Notes: generated from the letters alone by a model not told the origin. 64,000 nt of DNA from Aurelia coerulea (GCA_039566865.1 CM076951.1:15819484-15883483); one strand, 5' to 3'. Shown: positions 1 to 12,479, counted from the first letter of the stretch. Numbers and translations are program-made.

Positions 1-41
1 GAACTTTGAGCGCAATACTCTTTATAAAATATATTGTAGCT

Positions 42-101
42 AATAAAGTGCGTTAAACCACACTTTTTGTGGTTTTATTTTGTTTTATTTGAGAAAATAA
101 A
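42..101 (+). other. AATAAA hexamer pair recurring in each monomer
   Basis: Two AATAAA words, at 42-47 in GCTAATAAAGTG and at 96-101 in GAAAATAAACA, flank a T/GT-rich stretch in the first monomer. The first is followed at about 20 bases by CTTTTTGTGGTTTTATTTTG, the geometry of a eukaryotic polyadenylation signal plus downstream element. The words recur in nearly every monomer on the plus strand. AATAAA is common by chance in such AT-rich DNA, so function is inference only. Confidence 0.4.
55..75 (+). other. monomer hairpin 1 (AAACCACA / TGTGGTTT)
   Basis: A perfect 8-bp inverted repeat with a CTTTT loop is followed by TATTTTGTTTT. The same stem is present in every monomer of the TTAAACCACACTTTTTGTGG class. 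It is broken in two common variants, TTGTTGTTTT and GTTAATCCACAATTTTTGTC. A stem followed by a T-run would resemble an intrinsic terminator in a bacterium, but the satellite context makes that reading inappropriate. I list it as a structural element of the repeat with unknown role. Confidence 0.7.
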
Positions 102-695
102 CATTTAATTAATAGATGTTTGTTGATTTGTTAAAGCTGAAATAAGACTAAAAAAAGAACTAATGTTTATAGTAATGTTTCCAAGAAAGATTGCTGCAGT
201 ACTACTATAGTGCTATATAAGACGTAGCTGGCAGAACTCAAGTTTTAAAGAACTAAGAGTGCAATACTCTTTATAATATGAATTGTAGCTAATAAAGTGA
301 GTTAACCTACATTTTTTGTCTTTATATTTTGTTTTCTTTGAGAAAATAAACATTTAATTAATCGATGTTTGTTGATTCAGTAAAGCTAAAATAAGACTAA
401 AGAAAGAACTAATGTCTATAGTAATGTTTCCAAAAATGGTTGCTGCAACACTAACATAGTGCAATAAAATTAGTTGCTGGCAGAACTAAAGTTTTAAAGA
501 ACGATGAGCGCAATACTCTTTATAATATGACTTGTAGCTAATAAAGTGCGTTAAACCACACTTTTTGTTGTTTTATTTTGTTTTCTTTGAGAAAGTAAAC
601 ATTTAATTAATCGATGTTTGTTGATGAGTTAAAGCTAAAATAAGACTAAAGAAAGAACTAATGTCTATAGTAATGTTTCCAAAAATGGTTGCTGC

Positions 696-712
696 AGCAC
701 TAACATAGTGCT
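696..712 (+). other. monomer hairpin 2 (AGCACTA / TAGTGCT)
   Basis: A perfect 7-bp inverted repeat separated by ACA (ATA in most copies) lies in the last third of the monomer. Some monomers have AGTACTA...TAGTACT, which is also perfectly paired by a compensating change on both arms. Many others have AGTACTA...TAGTGCT, which leaves one G-T or A-C position. Both fully paired forms coexisting in the array is noteworthy, but I cannot show selection for pairing because recombination between variants would also produce it. Confidence 0.6.
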
Positions 713-747
713 ATATAAGAAGTAGCTGGCAGAACTCAAGTTTTAAA

Positions 748-1038
748 GAACTATGAGCACAATACTTTTTTTTTAATATGAATTGTAGCTAATAAAGTGA
801 GTTAATCCACAATTTTTGTCTTTACATTTTGCTTTCTTTGAGAAAGTAAACATTTTTTGTGGTTTTATTTTGTTTTCATTGAGAAAATAAACTTTAATTA
901 ATCGTTGTTTGTTGATGAGTTAAAGCTAAAATAAGACTAAAGAAAGAACTAATGTCTATAGTAATGTTTCAAAGAATGGTTGCTGCAGCACTAATATAGT
1001 ACTATAAAAGAAGTAGTTGGCAGAATTAAAGTTTTAAA
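748..1038 (+). repeat. long monomer class (about 289 bp) with internal duplication
   Basis: This monomer is about 40 bp longer than the standard one because the T-rich segment is present twice: TTTTTGTCTTTACATTTTG...GAAAGTAAACA followed by TTTTTTGTGGTTTTATTTTG...GAAAATAAAC. The second copy joins TTTAATTAATCG after loss of one base, so the net gain is 40. This copy is 291 bp because its ATACTTTTTTTTTAATATG carries two further bases. Other clear long monomers start at 4525, 20300 and 20589 (two in tandem), 33848 and 34386. The two halves differ in a constant way (GTCTTTAC in the first, GTGGTTTTAT in the second). This suggests the class arose once, by unequal exchange between two monomer variants, and then spread. 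Confidence 0.9.
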
Positions 1039-1284
1039 GAACGATGAGCGCAATACTCTTTATAATATGAATTGTAGCTAATAAAGTGCACTAAACCACA
1101 CTTTTTGAGGTTTTATTTTGTTTTCTTTGAGAAAATAAACATTTAATTAATCGATGTTTGTTGATGAGTTAAAGCTAAAATAAGACTAAAGAAAGAACTA
1201 ATGTTTGTAGCAATGTTTCCAAGAATTGTTGCTGCAGTACTAATATAGTGCTATATAAGAAGTAGCTGGCAGAACTAAAGTTTT

Positions 1285-3780
1285 AAAGGACGATGAGCGC
1301 AATACTCTTTATAATATGAATTGTAGCTAATAAAGTGCGTTAAACCACACTTTTTGTGATTTTATTTTGTTTTCTTTGAGAAAATAAACATTTAATTAAT
1401 CGATGTTTGTTGATGAGTTAAAGCTAAAATAAGACTAAAGAAAGAACTAATGTTAGTAGCAATGTTTCCAAGAATTGTTGCTGCAGTACTAATATAGTGC
1501 TATATAAGAAGTAGCTGGCAGAATTAAAGTTTTAAAGAACGATGAGCGCAATACTCTTTATAATATGAATTGTAGCTAATAAAGTGCGATAAACCACACT
1601 TTTTGTGGTTTTATTTTGTTTTCTTTGAGAAAATAAACATTTATATAAACGATGTTTGTTGATGAGTTAAAGCTAAAATAAGACTAAAGAAAGAACTAAT
1701 GTTTGTAGCAATGTTTCCAAGAATTGTTGCTGCAGTACTAATATAGTACTATAAAAGAAGTAGTTGGCAGAATTAAAGTTTTAAAGAACGATGAGCGCAA
1801 TACTCTTTATAATATGAATTGTAGCTAATAAAGTGCGTTAAACCACACTTTTTGTGGTTTTATTTTGTTTTCTTTGAGAAAATAAACATTTAATTAATCG
1901 ATGTTTGTTGATTTGTTAAAGCTAAAATAAGACTAAAGAAAGAACTTATGTTTACAGTAATGTTTCCAAGAATGGTTGCTGCAGTAATAATATAGTGCTA
2001 TATAAGAAGTAGCTGGCAGAACTCAAGTTTTAAAGAACGATGATTGCAATACTCTTTATAATATTAATTTTAGCTAATAAAGTGAGTTAATCTACAATTT
2101 TTGTTTTTATATTTTGCTTTCTTTGAGAAGATAAACATTTAATTAATCGATTTTTGCTGATGCAGTAAAGCCAACATAAGAGTAAAGAAAGAACTAATGT
2201 CTATAGTAATGTTTCCAAAAATGGCTGCTGCAACACTAATATAGTGCCATAAAAGAAGTTGCTGGCAGAACTAAAGTTTTAAAGAACGATGAGCGCAATA
2301 CTCTTTATAATATGAATTGTAGCTAATATAGTGTGTTAAACCAAACTTTTTGTGGTTTTATTTTGTTTTCTTTGAGAAAATAAACATTTATTTAAACGAT
2401 GTTTGTTGATGAGTTAAAGCTAAAATAAGACTAAAGAAAAAACTAATGTCTATAGTAATGTTTCAAAGAATGGTTGCTGCAGCACTGATATAGTACTATA
2501 AAAGAAGTAGTTGGCAGAATTAAAGTTTTAAAGAACGATGAGCGCAATACTCTTTATAATATGAATTGTAGCTAATAAAGTGCGTTAAACCACACTTTTT
2601 GTGATTTTATTTTGTTTTCTTTGAGAAAATAAACATTTAATTAATCGATGTTTGTTGATGAGTTAAAGCTAAAATAAGACTAAAGAAAGAACTAATGTTA
2701 GTAGCAATGTTTCCAAGAATTGTTGCTGCAGTACTAATATAGTGCTATATAAGAAGTAGCTGGCAGAATTAAAGTTTTAAAGAACGATGAGCGCAATACT
2801 CTTTATAATATGAATTGTAGCTAATAAAGTGCGATAAACCACACTTTTTGTGGTTTTATTTTGTTTTCTTTGAGAAAATAAACATTTATATAAACGATGT
2901 TTGTTGATGAGTTAAAGCTAAAATAAGACTAAAGAAAGAACTAATGTTTGTAGCAATGTTTCCAAGAATTGTTGCTGCAGTACTAATATAGTACTATAAA
3001 AGAAGTAGTTGGCAGAATTAAAGTTTTAAAGAACGATGAGAGCAATACTCTTTATAAAATGAATTGTAGCTAATAAAGTGCGTTAAACCACACTTTTTGT
3101 GGTTTTATTTTGTTTTCTTTGAGAAAATAAACATTTAATTAATCGATGTTTGTTGATTTGTTAAAGCTAAAATAAGACTAAAGAAAGAACTTATGTTTAT
3201 AGTAATGTTTCCAAGAATGGTTGCTGCAGTAATAATATAGTGCTATATAAGAAGTAGCTGGCAGAACTCAAGTTTTAAAGAACGATGATTGCAATACTCT
3301 TTATAATATTAATTTTAGCTAATAAAGTGAGTTAATCTACAATTTTTGTTTTTATATTTTGCTTTCTTTGAGAAGATAAACATTTAATTAATCGATTTTT
3401 GCTGATGCAGTAAAGCCAACATAAGAGTAAAGAAAGAACTAATGTCTATAGTAATGTTTCCAAAAATGGCTGCTGCAACACTAATATAGTGCCATAAAAG
3501 AAGTTGCTGGCAGAACTAAAGTTTTAAAGAACGATGAGCGCAATACTCTTTATAATATGAATTGTAGCTAATAAAGTGTGTTAAACCAAACTTTTTGTGG
3601 TTTTATTTTGTTTTCTTTGAGAAAATAAACATTTAATTAAACGATGTTTGTTGATGAGTTAAAGCTAAAATAAGACTAAAGAAAAAACTAATGTCTATAG
3701 TAATGTTTCAAAGAATGGTTGCTGCAGCACTAATATAGTACTATAAAAGAAGTAGTTGGCAGAATTAAAGTTTTAAAGAA
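1285..3780 (+). repeat. 5-monomer tandem duplication (1,245 bp x 2)
   Basis: A five-monomer block is followed by a nearly identical block. The marker TATTTTGCTTTCTTTGAGAAG with AAGCCAACATAAGAGTAAAG downstream occurs at about 2116 and 3361, exactly 1,245 bp (5 x 249) apart. The flanking variants (TGTGATTTTATTTTG, GCGATAAACC, GATTTGTTAAAGC) keep the same order. Differences between the two blocks are few, so the duplication is younger than the monomers it contains. Confidence 0.85.
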
Positions 3781-5049
3781 CGATGAGCGCAATACTCTTT
3801 ATAATATGAATTGTAGCTAATAAAGTGCGTTAAACCACACTTTTTGTTGTTTTATTTTATTTTCTTTGAGAAAATAAACATTTAATTAAACGATGTTTGT
3901 TGATGAGTTAAAGATAAAATAAGACTTAAGAAAGAACTAATGTTTGTAGCAATGTTTCCAAGAATTGCTGCTGCAGTACTAATATAGTGCTATATAAGAA
4001 GTAGCTGGCAGAACTCAAGTTTTAAAGAACTATAAGCGCAATACTCTTTATAATATGAATTGTAGCTAATAAAGTGCGTTAATCCACACTTTTTGTGGTT
4101 TTATTTTGTTTTATTTGAGAAAATAAACATTTAATTAATAGATGTTTGTTGATTTGTTAAAGCTAAAATAAGACTAAAGAAAAAACTAATGTCTATAGTA
4201 ATGTTTCAAAGAATGGTTGCTGCAGCACTACTATAGTGCTATATAAGACGTAGCTGGCAGAACTCAAGTTTTAAAGAACTAAGAGTGCAATACTCTTTAT
4301 AATATGAATTGTAGCTAATAAAGTGAGTTAACCTACATTTTTTGTCTTTATATTTTGTTTTCTTTGAGAAAATAAACATTTAATTAATCGATGTTTGTTG
4401 ATGAGTTAAAGCTAAAATAAGACTAAAGAAAGAACTAATGTCTATAGTAATGTTTCAAAGAATGGTTGATGCAACACTAACATAGTGCAATAAAATTAGT
4501 TGCTGGCAGAACTAAAGTTTTAAAGAACGATGAGCGCAATACTCTTTATAATATGAATTGTAGCTAATAAAGTGAGTTAATCCACAATTTTTGTCTTTAC
4601 ATTTTGTTTTCTTTGAGAAAGTAAACATTTTTTGTGGTTTTATTTTGTTTTCATTGAGAAAATAAACTTTAATTAATCGTTGTTTGTTGATGAGTTAAAG
4701 CTAAAATAAGACTAAAGAAAAAACTAATGCTGAAAGTAATGTTTCCAAGAGTGGTTGCTGCAGTACTAATATAGTGCTTTATAAGAAGTAGCTGGCAGAA
4801 TTCAAGTTTTAAAGAACGATGATTGCCATACTCTTTATAATATTAATTTTAGCTAATAAAGTGACTTAATCTACAATTTTTGTGTTTATATTTTGTTTTC
4901 TTTGAGAAAATAAACATTTAATTAATCGATGTTTGTTGATGAGTTAAAGCTAAAATAAGACTAAAGAAACAACTAATGTCTAAAGTAATGTTTCCAAGAA
5001 TTGTTGCTTCAACACTAATATAGTACTATAAAAGAAGTAGTTGGCAGAA

Positions 5050-6295
5050 TTAAAGTTTTAAAGAACGATGAGCGTCAAAATTTTTTATAATATGAATTGT
5101 AGCAAATAAAGTGAGTTTATCAACAATTTTTGTGTTTATATTTTGTTTTCTTTGAGAAAATAAACATTTAATTAATCGACATTTGTTGATGCAGTAAAGC
5201 TAAAATAAGACTAAAGAAAGAACTAACGTCGATAGTAACGTTTCCAAGAATGGTTGCTGTAGTACTAATATAGTGCTATACAAGAAGTAGCTGGCAGGAC
5301 TCAAGTTTTAAAGAACGATGAGCGCAATACTCATTATAATATGAATTGTACCTAAAAAAGTGAGTTAATCCACGATTTTTGTCTTTATATTTTGTTTTCT
5401 TTGAGAAAATAAACACTTAATTAATCGATGTTTGTTGATCCAGTAAAGCAAAAATTAGACTAAAGAACGATCTAATGCTTCCAAGAATGGTTTTTGCAGC
5501 ACTAATATAGTTCTATAAAAGAAGTAGCTGGAAGAACTAAAGTTTTAAAGAACGGTGAGCGCAATACTCTTTACAATATGAATTTTAGCTAATAAAGTAC
5601 GTTAATCCATACTTTTTGTGTTTACATTTTGTTTTTTTATAGAAAATGAACATTTAAATAATCGATGTTTGTTGATGAAGAAAAGCTAAAATAATACTAA
5701 AGAAAAGACTAATGTCTATAGTAATGTTTCCAAGAATGGTTGCTGCAGTACTAATATAGTGCTATAAAAGAAGTAGCTGGCAGAACTAAAGTTTTAAAGA
5801 ATGGTGAGCGCGATACTCTTTATAATATGAATTTTAGCTAATAAAGTACGTTAATCCATACTTTTTGTGTTTACATTTTGTTTTTTTATAGAAAATGAAC
5901 ATTTAAATAATCGATGTTTGTTGATGAAGAAAAGCTAAAATGATACTAAAGAAAAGACTAATGTCTATAGTAATGTTTCCAAGAATGGTTTCTGCAGTAC
6001 TAATATAGTGCTATAAAAGAAGTAGCTGGCAGAACTAAAGTTTTAAAGAACGATGAGGGCAATACTCTTTATAATATGAATTTTAGCTAATAAAGTACGT
6101 TAATCCATACTTTTTTTGTTTATATTTTGTTTTTTTTAGAAAATAAACATTTAATTAAACGATGTTTGTTGATGAGTTAAAGCTAAAATAAGACTAAAGA
6201 AAGAACTAATGTCTATAGTAATATTTCAAAGAATGGTTGCTGCAGCACTAATATAGTACTATGAAAGAAGAAGCTGGCAGAACTCAAGTTTTAGA
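5050..6295 (+). repeat. block of divergent monomers
   Basis: These monomers carry many private changes compared with the rest of the array. Examples are CGTCAAAATTTTTTATAATA, TAACGTCGATAGTAACGTTTCC, a monomer near 5465 in which the ACTAATGTCTATAGTAATG segment is shortened by about 12 bp, and a set starting at 5550, 5799 and 6048 with CGTTAATCCATACTTTTTG and GATGAAGAAAAGC. Two of the last set repeat exactly at 249 bp. I read this as an older or less homogenised patch caught inside the 25-mer unit. Confidence 0.7.
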
Positions 6296-9200
6296 GAACT
6301 TTGAGCGCAATACTCTTTATAAAATATATTGTAGCTAATAAAGTGCGTTAAACCACACTTTTTGTGGTTTTATTTTGTTTTATTTGAGAAAATAAACATT
6401 TAATTAATAGATGTTTGTTGATTTGTTAAAGCTGAAATAAGACTAAAGAAAGAACTAATGTTTATAGTAATGTTTCCAAGAAAGATTGCTGCAGTACTAC
6501 TATAGTGCTATATAAGACGTAGCTGGCAGAACTCAAGTTTTAAAGAACTAAGAGTGCAATACTCTTTATAATATGAATTGTAGCTAATAAAGTGAGTTAA
6601 CCTACATTTTTTGTCTTTATATTTTGTTTTCTTTGAGAAAATAAACATTTAATTAATCGATGTTTGTTGATTCAGTAAAGCTAAAATAAGACTAAAGAAA
6701 GAACTAATGTCTATAGTAATGTTTCCAAAAATGGTTGATGCAACACTAAAATAGTGCAATAAAATTAGTTGCTGGCAGAACTAAAGTTTTAAAGAACGAT
6801 GAGCGCAATACTCTTTATAATATGAATTGTAGCTAATAAAGTGCGTTAAACCACACTTTTTGTTGTTTTATTTTGTTTTCTTTGAGAAAGTAAACATTTA
6901 ATTAATCGATGTTTGTTGATGAGTTAAAGCTAAAATAAGACTAAAGAAAGAACTAATGTCTATAGTAATGTTTCCAAGAATGGTTGCTGCAGCACTAATA
7001 TAGTGCTATATAAGAAGTAGCTGGCAGAATTCAAGTTTTAAAGAACTATGAGCACAACACTTTTTTTTAATATGAATTGTAGCTAATAAAGTGAGTTAAT
7101 CCACAATTTTTGTCTTTACATTTTGTTTTCTTTGAGAAAGTAAACATTTTTTGTGGTTTTATTTTGTTTTCATTGAGAAAATAAACTTTAATTAATCGTT
7201 GTTTGTTGATGAGTTAAAGCTAAAATAAGACTAAAGAAAGAACTAATGTCTATAGTAATGTTTCAAAGAATGGTTGCTGCAGCACTAATATAGTACTATA
7301 AAAGAAGTAGTTGGCAGAATTAAAGTTTTAAAGAACGATGAGCGCAATACTCTTTATAATATGAATTGTAGCTAATAAAGCGCGCTAAACCACACTTTTT
7401 GAGGTTTTATTTTGTTTTCTTTGAGAAAATAAACATTTAATTAATCGATGTTTGTTGATGAGTTAAAGCTAAAATAAGACTAAAGAAAGAACTAATGTTT
7501 GTAGCAATGTTTCCAAGAATTGTTGCTGCAGTACTAATATAGTGCTATATAAGAAGTAGCTGGCAGAGCTAAAGTTTTAAAGAACGATGAGCGCAATACT
7601 CTTTATAATATGAATTCTAGCTAATAAAGTGCGTTAAACCACACTTTTTGTGATTTTTTTTTTGTTTTCTTTGAGAAAATAAACATTTAATTAATCGATG
7701 TTTGTTGATGAGTTAAAGCTAAAATAAGACTAAAGAAAGAACTAATGTTAGTAGCAATGTTTCCAAGAATTGTTGCTGCAGTACTAATATAGTGCTATAT
7801 AAGAAGTAGCTGGCAGAACTAAAGTTTTAAAGAACGATGAGCGCAATACTCTTTATAATATGAATTGTAGCTAATAAAGTGCGATAAACCACACTTTTTG
7901 TGGTTTTATTTTGTTTTCTTTGAGAAAATAAACATTTAATTAATCGATGTTTGTTGATGAGTTAAAGCTAAAATAAGACTAAAGAAAGAACTAATGTTTG
8001 TAGCAATGTTTCCAAGAATTGTTGCTGCAGTACTAATATAGTACTATAAAAGAAGTAGTTGGCAGAATTAAAGTTTTAAAGAACGATGAGCGCAATACTC
8101 TTTATAATATGAATTGTAGCTAATAAAGTGCGTTAAACCACACTTTTTGTGGTTTTATTTTGTTTTCTTTGAGAAAATAAACATTTAATTAATCGATGTT
8201 TGTTGATTTGTTAAAGCTAAAATAAGACTAAAGAAAGAACTTATGTTTATAGTAATGTTTCCAAGAATGGTTGCTGCAGAAATAATATAGTGCTATATAA
8301 GAAGTAGCTGGCAGAACTCAAGTTTTAAAGAACGATGATTGCAATACTCTTTATAATATTAATTTTAGCTAATAAAGTGAGTTAATCTACAATTTTTGTT
8401 TTTATATTTTGCTTTCTTTGAGAAGATAAACATTTAATTAATCGATTTTTGCTGATGCAGTAAAGCCAACATAAGAGTAAAGAAAGAACTAATGTCTAAA
8501 GTAATGTTTCAAAGAATGGTTGCTGCAGCACTAATATAGTACTATAAAAGAAGTAGTTGGCAGAATTAAAGTTTTAAAGAACGATGAGCGCAATACTCTT
8601 TATAATATGAATTGTAGCTAATAAAGTGCGTTAAACCACACTTTTTGTTGTTTTATTTTATTTTCTTTGAGAAAATAAACATTTAATTAAACGATGTTTG
8701 TTGATGAGTTAAAGATAAAATAAGACTTAAGAAAGAACTAATGTTTGTAGCAATGTTTCCAAGAATTGCTGCTGCAGTACTAATATAGTGCTATATAAGA
8801 AGTAGCTGGCAGAACTCAAGTTTTAAAGAACTATAAGCGCAATACTCTTTATAATATGAATTGTAGCTAATAAAGTGCGTTAATCCACACTTTTTGTGGT
8901 TTTATTTTGTTTTCTTTGAGAAAAAAAACATTTAATTAAACGATGTTTGTTGATGAGTTAAAGCTAAAATAAGACTAAAGAAAAAACTAATGTCTATAGT
9001 AATGTTTCAAAGAATGGTTGCTGCAGCACTAATATAGTATTATAAAAGAAGTAGTTGGCAGAATTAAAGTTTTAAAGAACGATGAGCGCAATACTCTTTA
9101 TAATATGAATTGTAGCTAATAAAGTGCGTTAAACCACACTTTTTGTTGTTTTATTTTGTTTTCTTTGAGAAATGAACATTTAATTAATCGATGTTTGTTG

Positions 9201-9620
9201 ATGAGTTAAAGCTAAAATAAGACTAAAGAAAGAACTAATGTCTATAGTAAAGTTTCCAAGAATGGTTGCGGCAGCACTAATATAGTGCTATATAAGAAAT
9301 AGCTGGCAGAACTCAAGTTTTAAAGAACTATGAGCGCAATACTCTTTATAATATGAATTGTAGCTAATAAAGTGAGTTAATCCACAATTTTTGTCTTTAC
9401 ATTTTGTTTTCTTTGAGAAAGTAAACATTTTTTGTGGTTTTATTTTGTTTTCATTGAGAAAATAAACTTTAATTAATCGTTGTTTGTTGATGAGTTAAAG
9501 CTAAAATAAGACTAAAGAAAAAACTAATGCTCAAAGTAATGTTTCCAAGAGTGGTTGCTGCAGTACTAATATAGTGCTTTATAAGAAGTAGCTGGCAGAA
9601 TTCAAGTTTTAAAGAACGAT
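6296..9620 (+). repeat. second, shortened copy of the 25-monomer unit
   Basis: The copy follows the first unit at an offset of about 6,295 bp up to about 8480. There it skips six monomers, so that later landmarks such as TTTATTTTATTTTCTTTGAG (3841 and 8642) and CCAAGAGTGGTTGCTGCAG (4747 and 9547) sit at an offset of 4,800 bp. The missing 1,494 bp equal exactly six monomers and include one of the two copies of the 1,245-bp sub-duplication. This is the expected footprint of an in-register unequal exchange. Confidence 0.75.
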
Positions 9621-12479
9621 GATTTTCATACTCTTTATAATAATAATTCTAGCTAATAAAGTGAGTTAATCTACAATTTTTGTGTTTATATTTTGCTTTC
9701 TTTGAGAAGATAAACATTTAATTAATCGATGTTTGTTGATGAGTTAAAGCTAAAATAAGACTAAAGAAAGAACTAATGTTTGTAGCAATGTTTCCAAGAA
9801 TTGTTGCTGCAGTACTAATATAGTGCTATATAAGAAGTAGCTGGCAGAACTAAAGTTTTAAAGAACTATGAGCGCAATACTCTTTATAATATGAATTGTA
9901 GCTAATAAAGTGAGTTAATCCACAATTTTTGTCTTTACATTTTGTTTTCTTTGAGAAAATAAACATTTTTTGTGGCTTTATTTTGTTTTCTTTTAGAAAA
10001 CAAACTTTAATTAATCGATGTTTGTTGATGAGTTAAAGCTAAAATAAGACTAAAGAAAAAACTAATGCTCAAAGTAATGTTTCCAAGAATGGTTGCTGCA
10101 GTACTAATATAGTGCTATATAAGAAGTAGCTGGCAGAACTCAAGTTTTAAAGAACTTTGAGCGCAATACTCTTTATAAAATGAATTGTAGCTAATAAAGT
10201 GCGTTAAACCACACTTTTTGTGGTTTTATTTTGTTTTCTTTGAGAAAATAAACATTTAATTAATCGATGTTTGTTGATTTGTTAATGCTAAAATAAGACT
10301 ATAGAAAGAACTTATGTTTATAGTAATGTTTCCAAGAATGGTTGCTGCAGTACTAATATAGTGCTATATAAGAAGTAGCTGGCAGAACTCAAGTTTTAAA
10401 GAACGATGATTGCAATACTCTTTATAATATTAATTTTAGCTAATAAAGTGAGTTAATCTACAATTTTTGTGTTTATATTTTGCTTTCTTTGAGAAGATAA
10501 ACAATTAATTAATCGATTTTTGCTGATGCAGTAAAGCTACAATAAGACTAAAGAAAAAAACTAATGTCTATAGTAATGTTTCCAAGAATGGTTGCTGCAG
10601 TTCTAATATAGTGCTATATAAGAAGTAGCTGGCAGAACTCAAGTTTTAAAGAACTTTGAGCGCAATACTCTTTATAAAATGAATTGTAGCTAATAAAGTG
10701 CGCTAAACCACACTTTTTGTGGTTTTATTTTGTTTTCTTTGAGAAAATGAACATTTAATTAATCGATGTTTGTTGATTTGTTAAAGCTAAAATAAGACTA
10801 AAGAAAGAACTAATTTTTGTAGCAATGTTTCCAAGAATTGTTGCTGCAGTACTAATATAGTGCTATATAAGAAGTAGCTGGCAGAACTCAAGTTTTAAAG
10901 AACTATGAGCGCCATACTCTTTATAATATGAATTGTAGCTAATAAAGTGAGTTAATCCCCAATTTTTGTCCTTACATTTTGTTTTCTTTGAGAAAATAAA
11001 CATTTTTTGGGGTTTTATTTAGTTTTCTTTGAGAAAATAAACATTTAATTAATCGATGTTTGTTGATGAGTTAAAACTAAAATAAGACTAAAGAGAGAAC
11101 TAATGTCTATAGTAATGTTTCCAAAAATGGCTGCTGCAGCACTAATATAGTACTATAAAAGAAGTAGTTGGCAGAATTAAAGTTTTAAAGAACGATGAGC
11201 GCAATACTCTTTATAATATGAATTGTAGCTAATAAAGTGCGTTAAACCACACTTTTTGTTGTTTTATTTTGTTTTCTTTGAGAAAATAAACATTTAATTA
11301 ATCGATTTTTGTTGATGCAGTAAAGCTAGAAAAATACTAAAAAAGAACTAATGTCTATAGTAATGTTTCCAAGAATGGTTGCTGCAGTACTAATATAGTG
11401 CTATATAAGAAGTAGCTGGCAGAACTCAAGTTTTAAAGAACTTTGAGCGTAATACTCTTTTTAAAAAGGAATTGTAGCTAATAAAGTGCGTTAAACCACA
11501 CTTTTTGTGGTTTTATTTTGTTTTCTTTGAGAAAATAAACATTTAATTAATCGATGTTTGTTGATTTGTTAAAGCTAAATCAAGACTAAAGAAAGAATTA
11601 ATGTCTATAGTAATGTTTCCAAGAATGGTTCCTGCAGTACTAATATAGTGCTATATAAGAAGTAGCTGGCAGAACTCAAGTTTTCAAGAACTATGAGCGC
11701 AATACTCTTTATAATATGAATTGTAGCTAATAAAGTGAGATAATCCACAATTTTTGTCTTTACATTTTGTTTTCTTTGAGAAAATAAACATTTAATTAAT
11801 CGATGTTTGTTAATGAGTTAAAGCTAAAATAAGACTAAAGAAAGAACTAATGTCTATAGTAATGTTTCCAAGAATGGTTGCTGCAGCACTAATATAGTGC
11901 TATATAAGAAGTAGCTGGCAGAACTCAAGTTTTAAAGAACTATGAGCACAATACTCTTTATAATATGAATTGTAGCTAATAAAGTGAGTTAATCCACAAT
12001 TTTTGTCTTTACATTTTGTTTTCTTTGAGAAAGTAAACATTTTTTGTGGTTTTATTTTGTTTTCATTGAGAAAATAAACTTTAATTAATCGTTGTTTGTT
12101 GATGAGTTAAAGCTAAAATAAGACTAAAGAAAGAACTAATGTCTATAGTAATGTTTCAAAGAATGGTTGCTGCAGCACTAATATAGTACTATAAAAGAAG
12201 TAGTTGGCAGAATTAAAGTTTTAAAGAACGATGAGCGCAATACTCTTTATGATATGAATTGTAGCTAATAAAGTGCATTAATCCACACTTTATGTGGTTT
12301 TATTTTGTTTTCTTTGAGAAAATAAAAATTTAATTAATCGATGTTTGTTGATTTGTTAAAGCTAAATCAAGACTAAAGAAAGAATTAATGTCTATAGTAA
12401 TAATTCCAAGAATGGTTGCTGCAGTACTAATATAGTGCTATATAAGAAGTAGCTGGCAGAACTCAAGTTTTAAAGAACT

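Larger units (their letters stand above)
1..249 (+). repeat. representative short (249-bp) monomer
   Basis: This is the first complete monomer, used to describe internal anatomy. AATAAA hexamers lie at 42-47 and 96-101. A perfect 8-bp stem with a 5-base loop lies at 55-75. The PacI-type word TTAATTAA occurs once, followed by an ATAGATG variant of the usual ATCGATG. The 3' third carries GCTGCAGTACT-ACTATAGTGCT, the weak form of the second hairpin seen better in other copies. The next monomer starts at 250, so the period is exactly 249. A near-identical copy of this particular variant, with AAAATATATTG and GAAAGATTGC, is found 6,295 bp downstream, which reveals the largest higher-order unit. 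Confidence 0.93.
1..6295 (+). repeat. 25-monomer higher-order unit (6,295 bp)
   Basis: Rare monomer variants near the window start return in the same order after 6,295 bp. The AAAATATATTGTAGC monomer is at 1 and 6296, and the CTACATTTTTTGTCTTTATATT monomer is next in both. A long monomer is fourth in both. The CACACTTTTTGAGGTTTTAT variant is at about 1099 and 7393. The unit contains about 25 monomers, two of them long. Its last part (from about 4814) is made of more divergent monomers that do not return in the second copy. Confidence 0.8.

Noticed and set aside
55..90. Stem plus T-run resembling a rho-independent terminator in each monomer
   Set aside because: The context is a eukaryotic-type satellite without genes. 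The T-run is part of general T-richness, and many monomers lack the stem.
2095..2120. Yeast-type replication origin consensus (TTTTTATATTTT)
   Set aside because: The 11-base word is matched in some monomers but is expected by chance in DNA this rich in A and T, and the consensus applies only to budding yeast.
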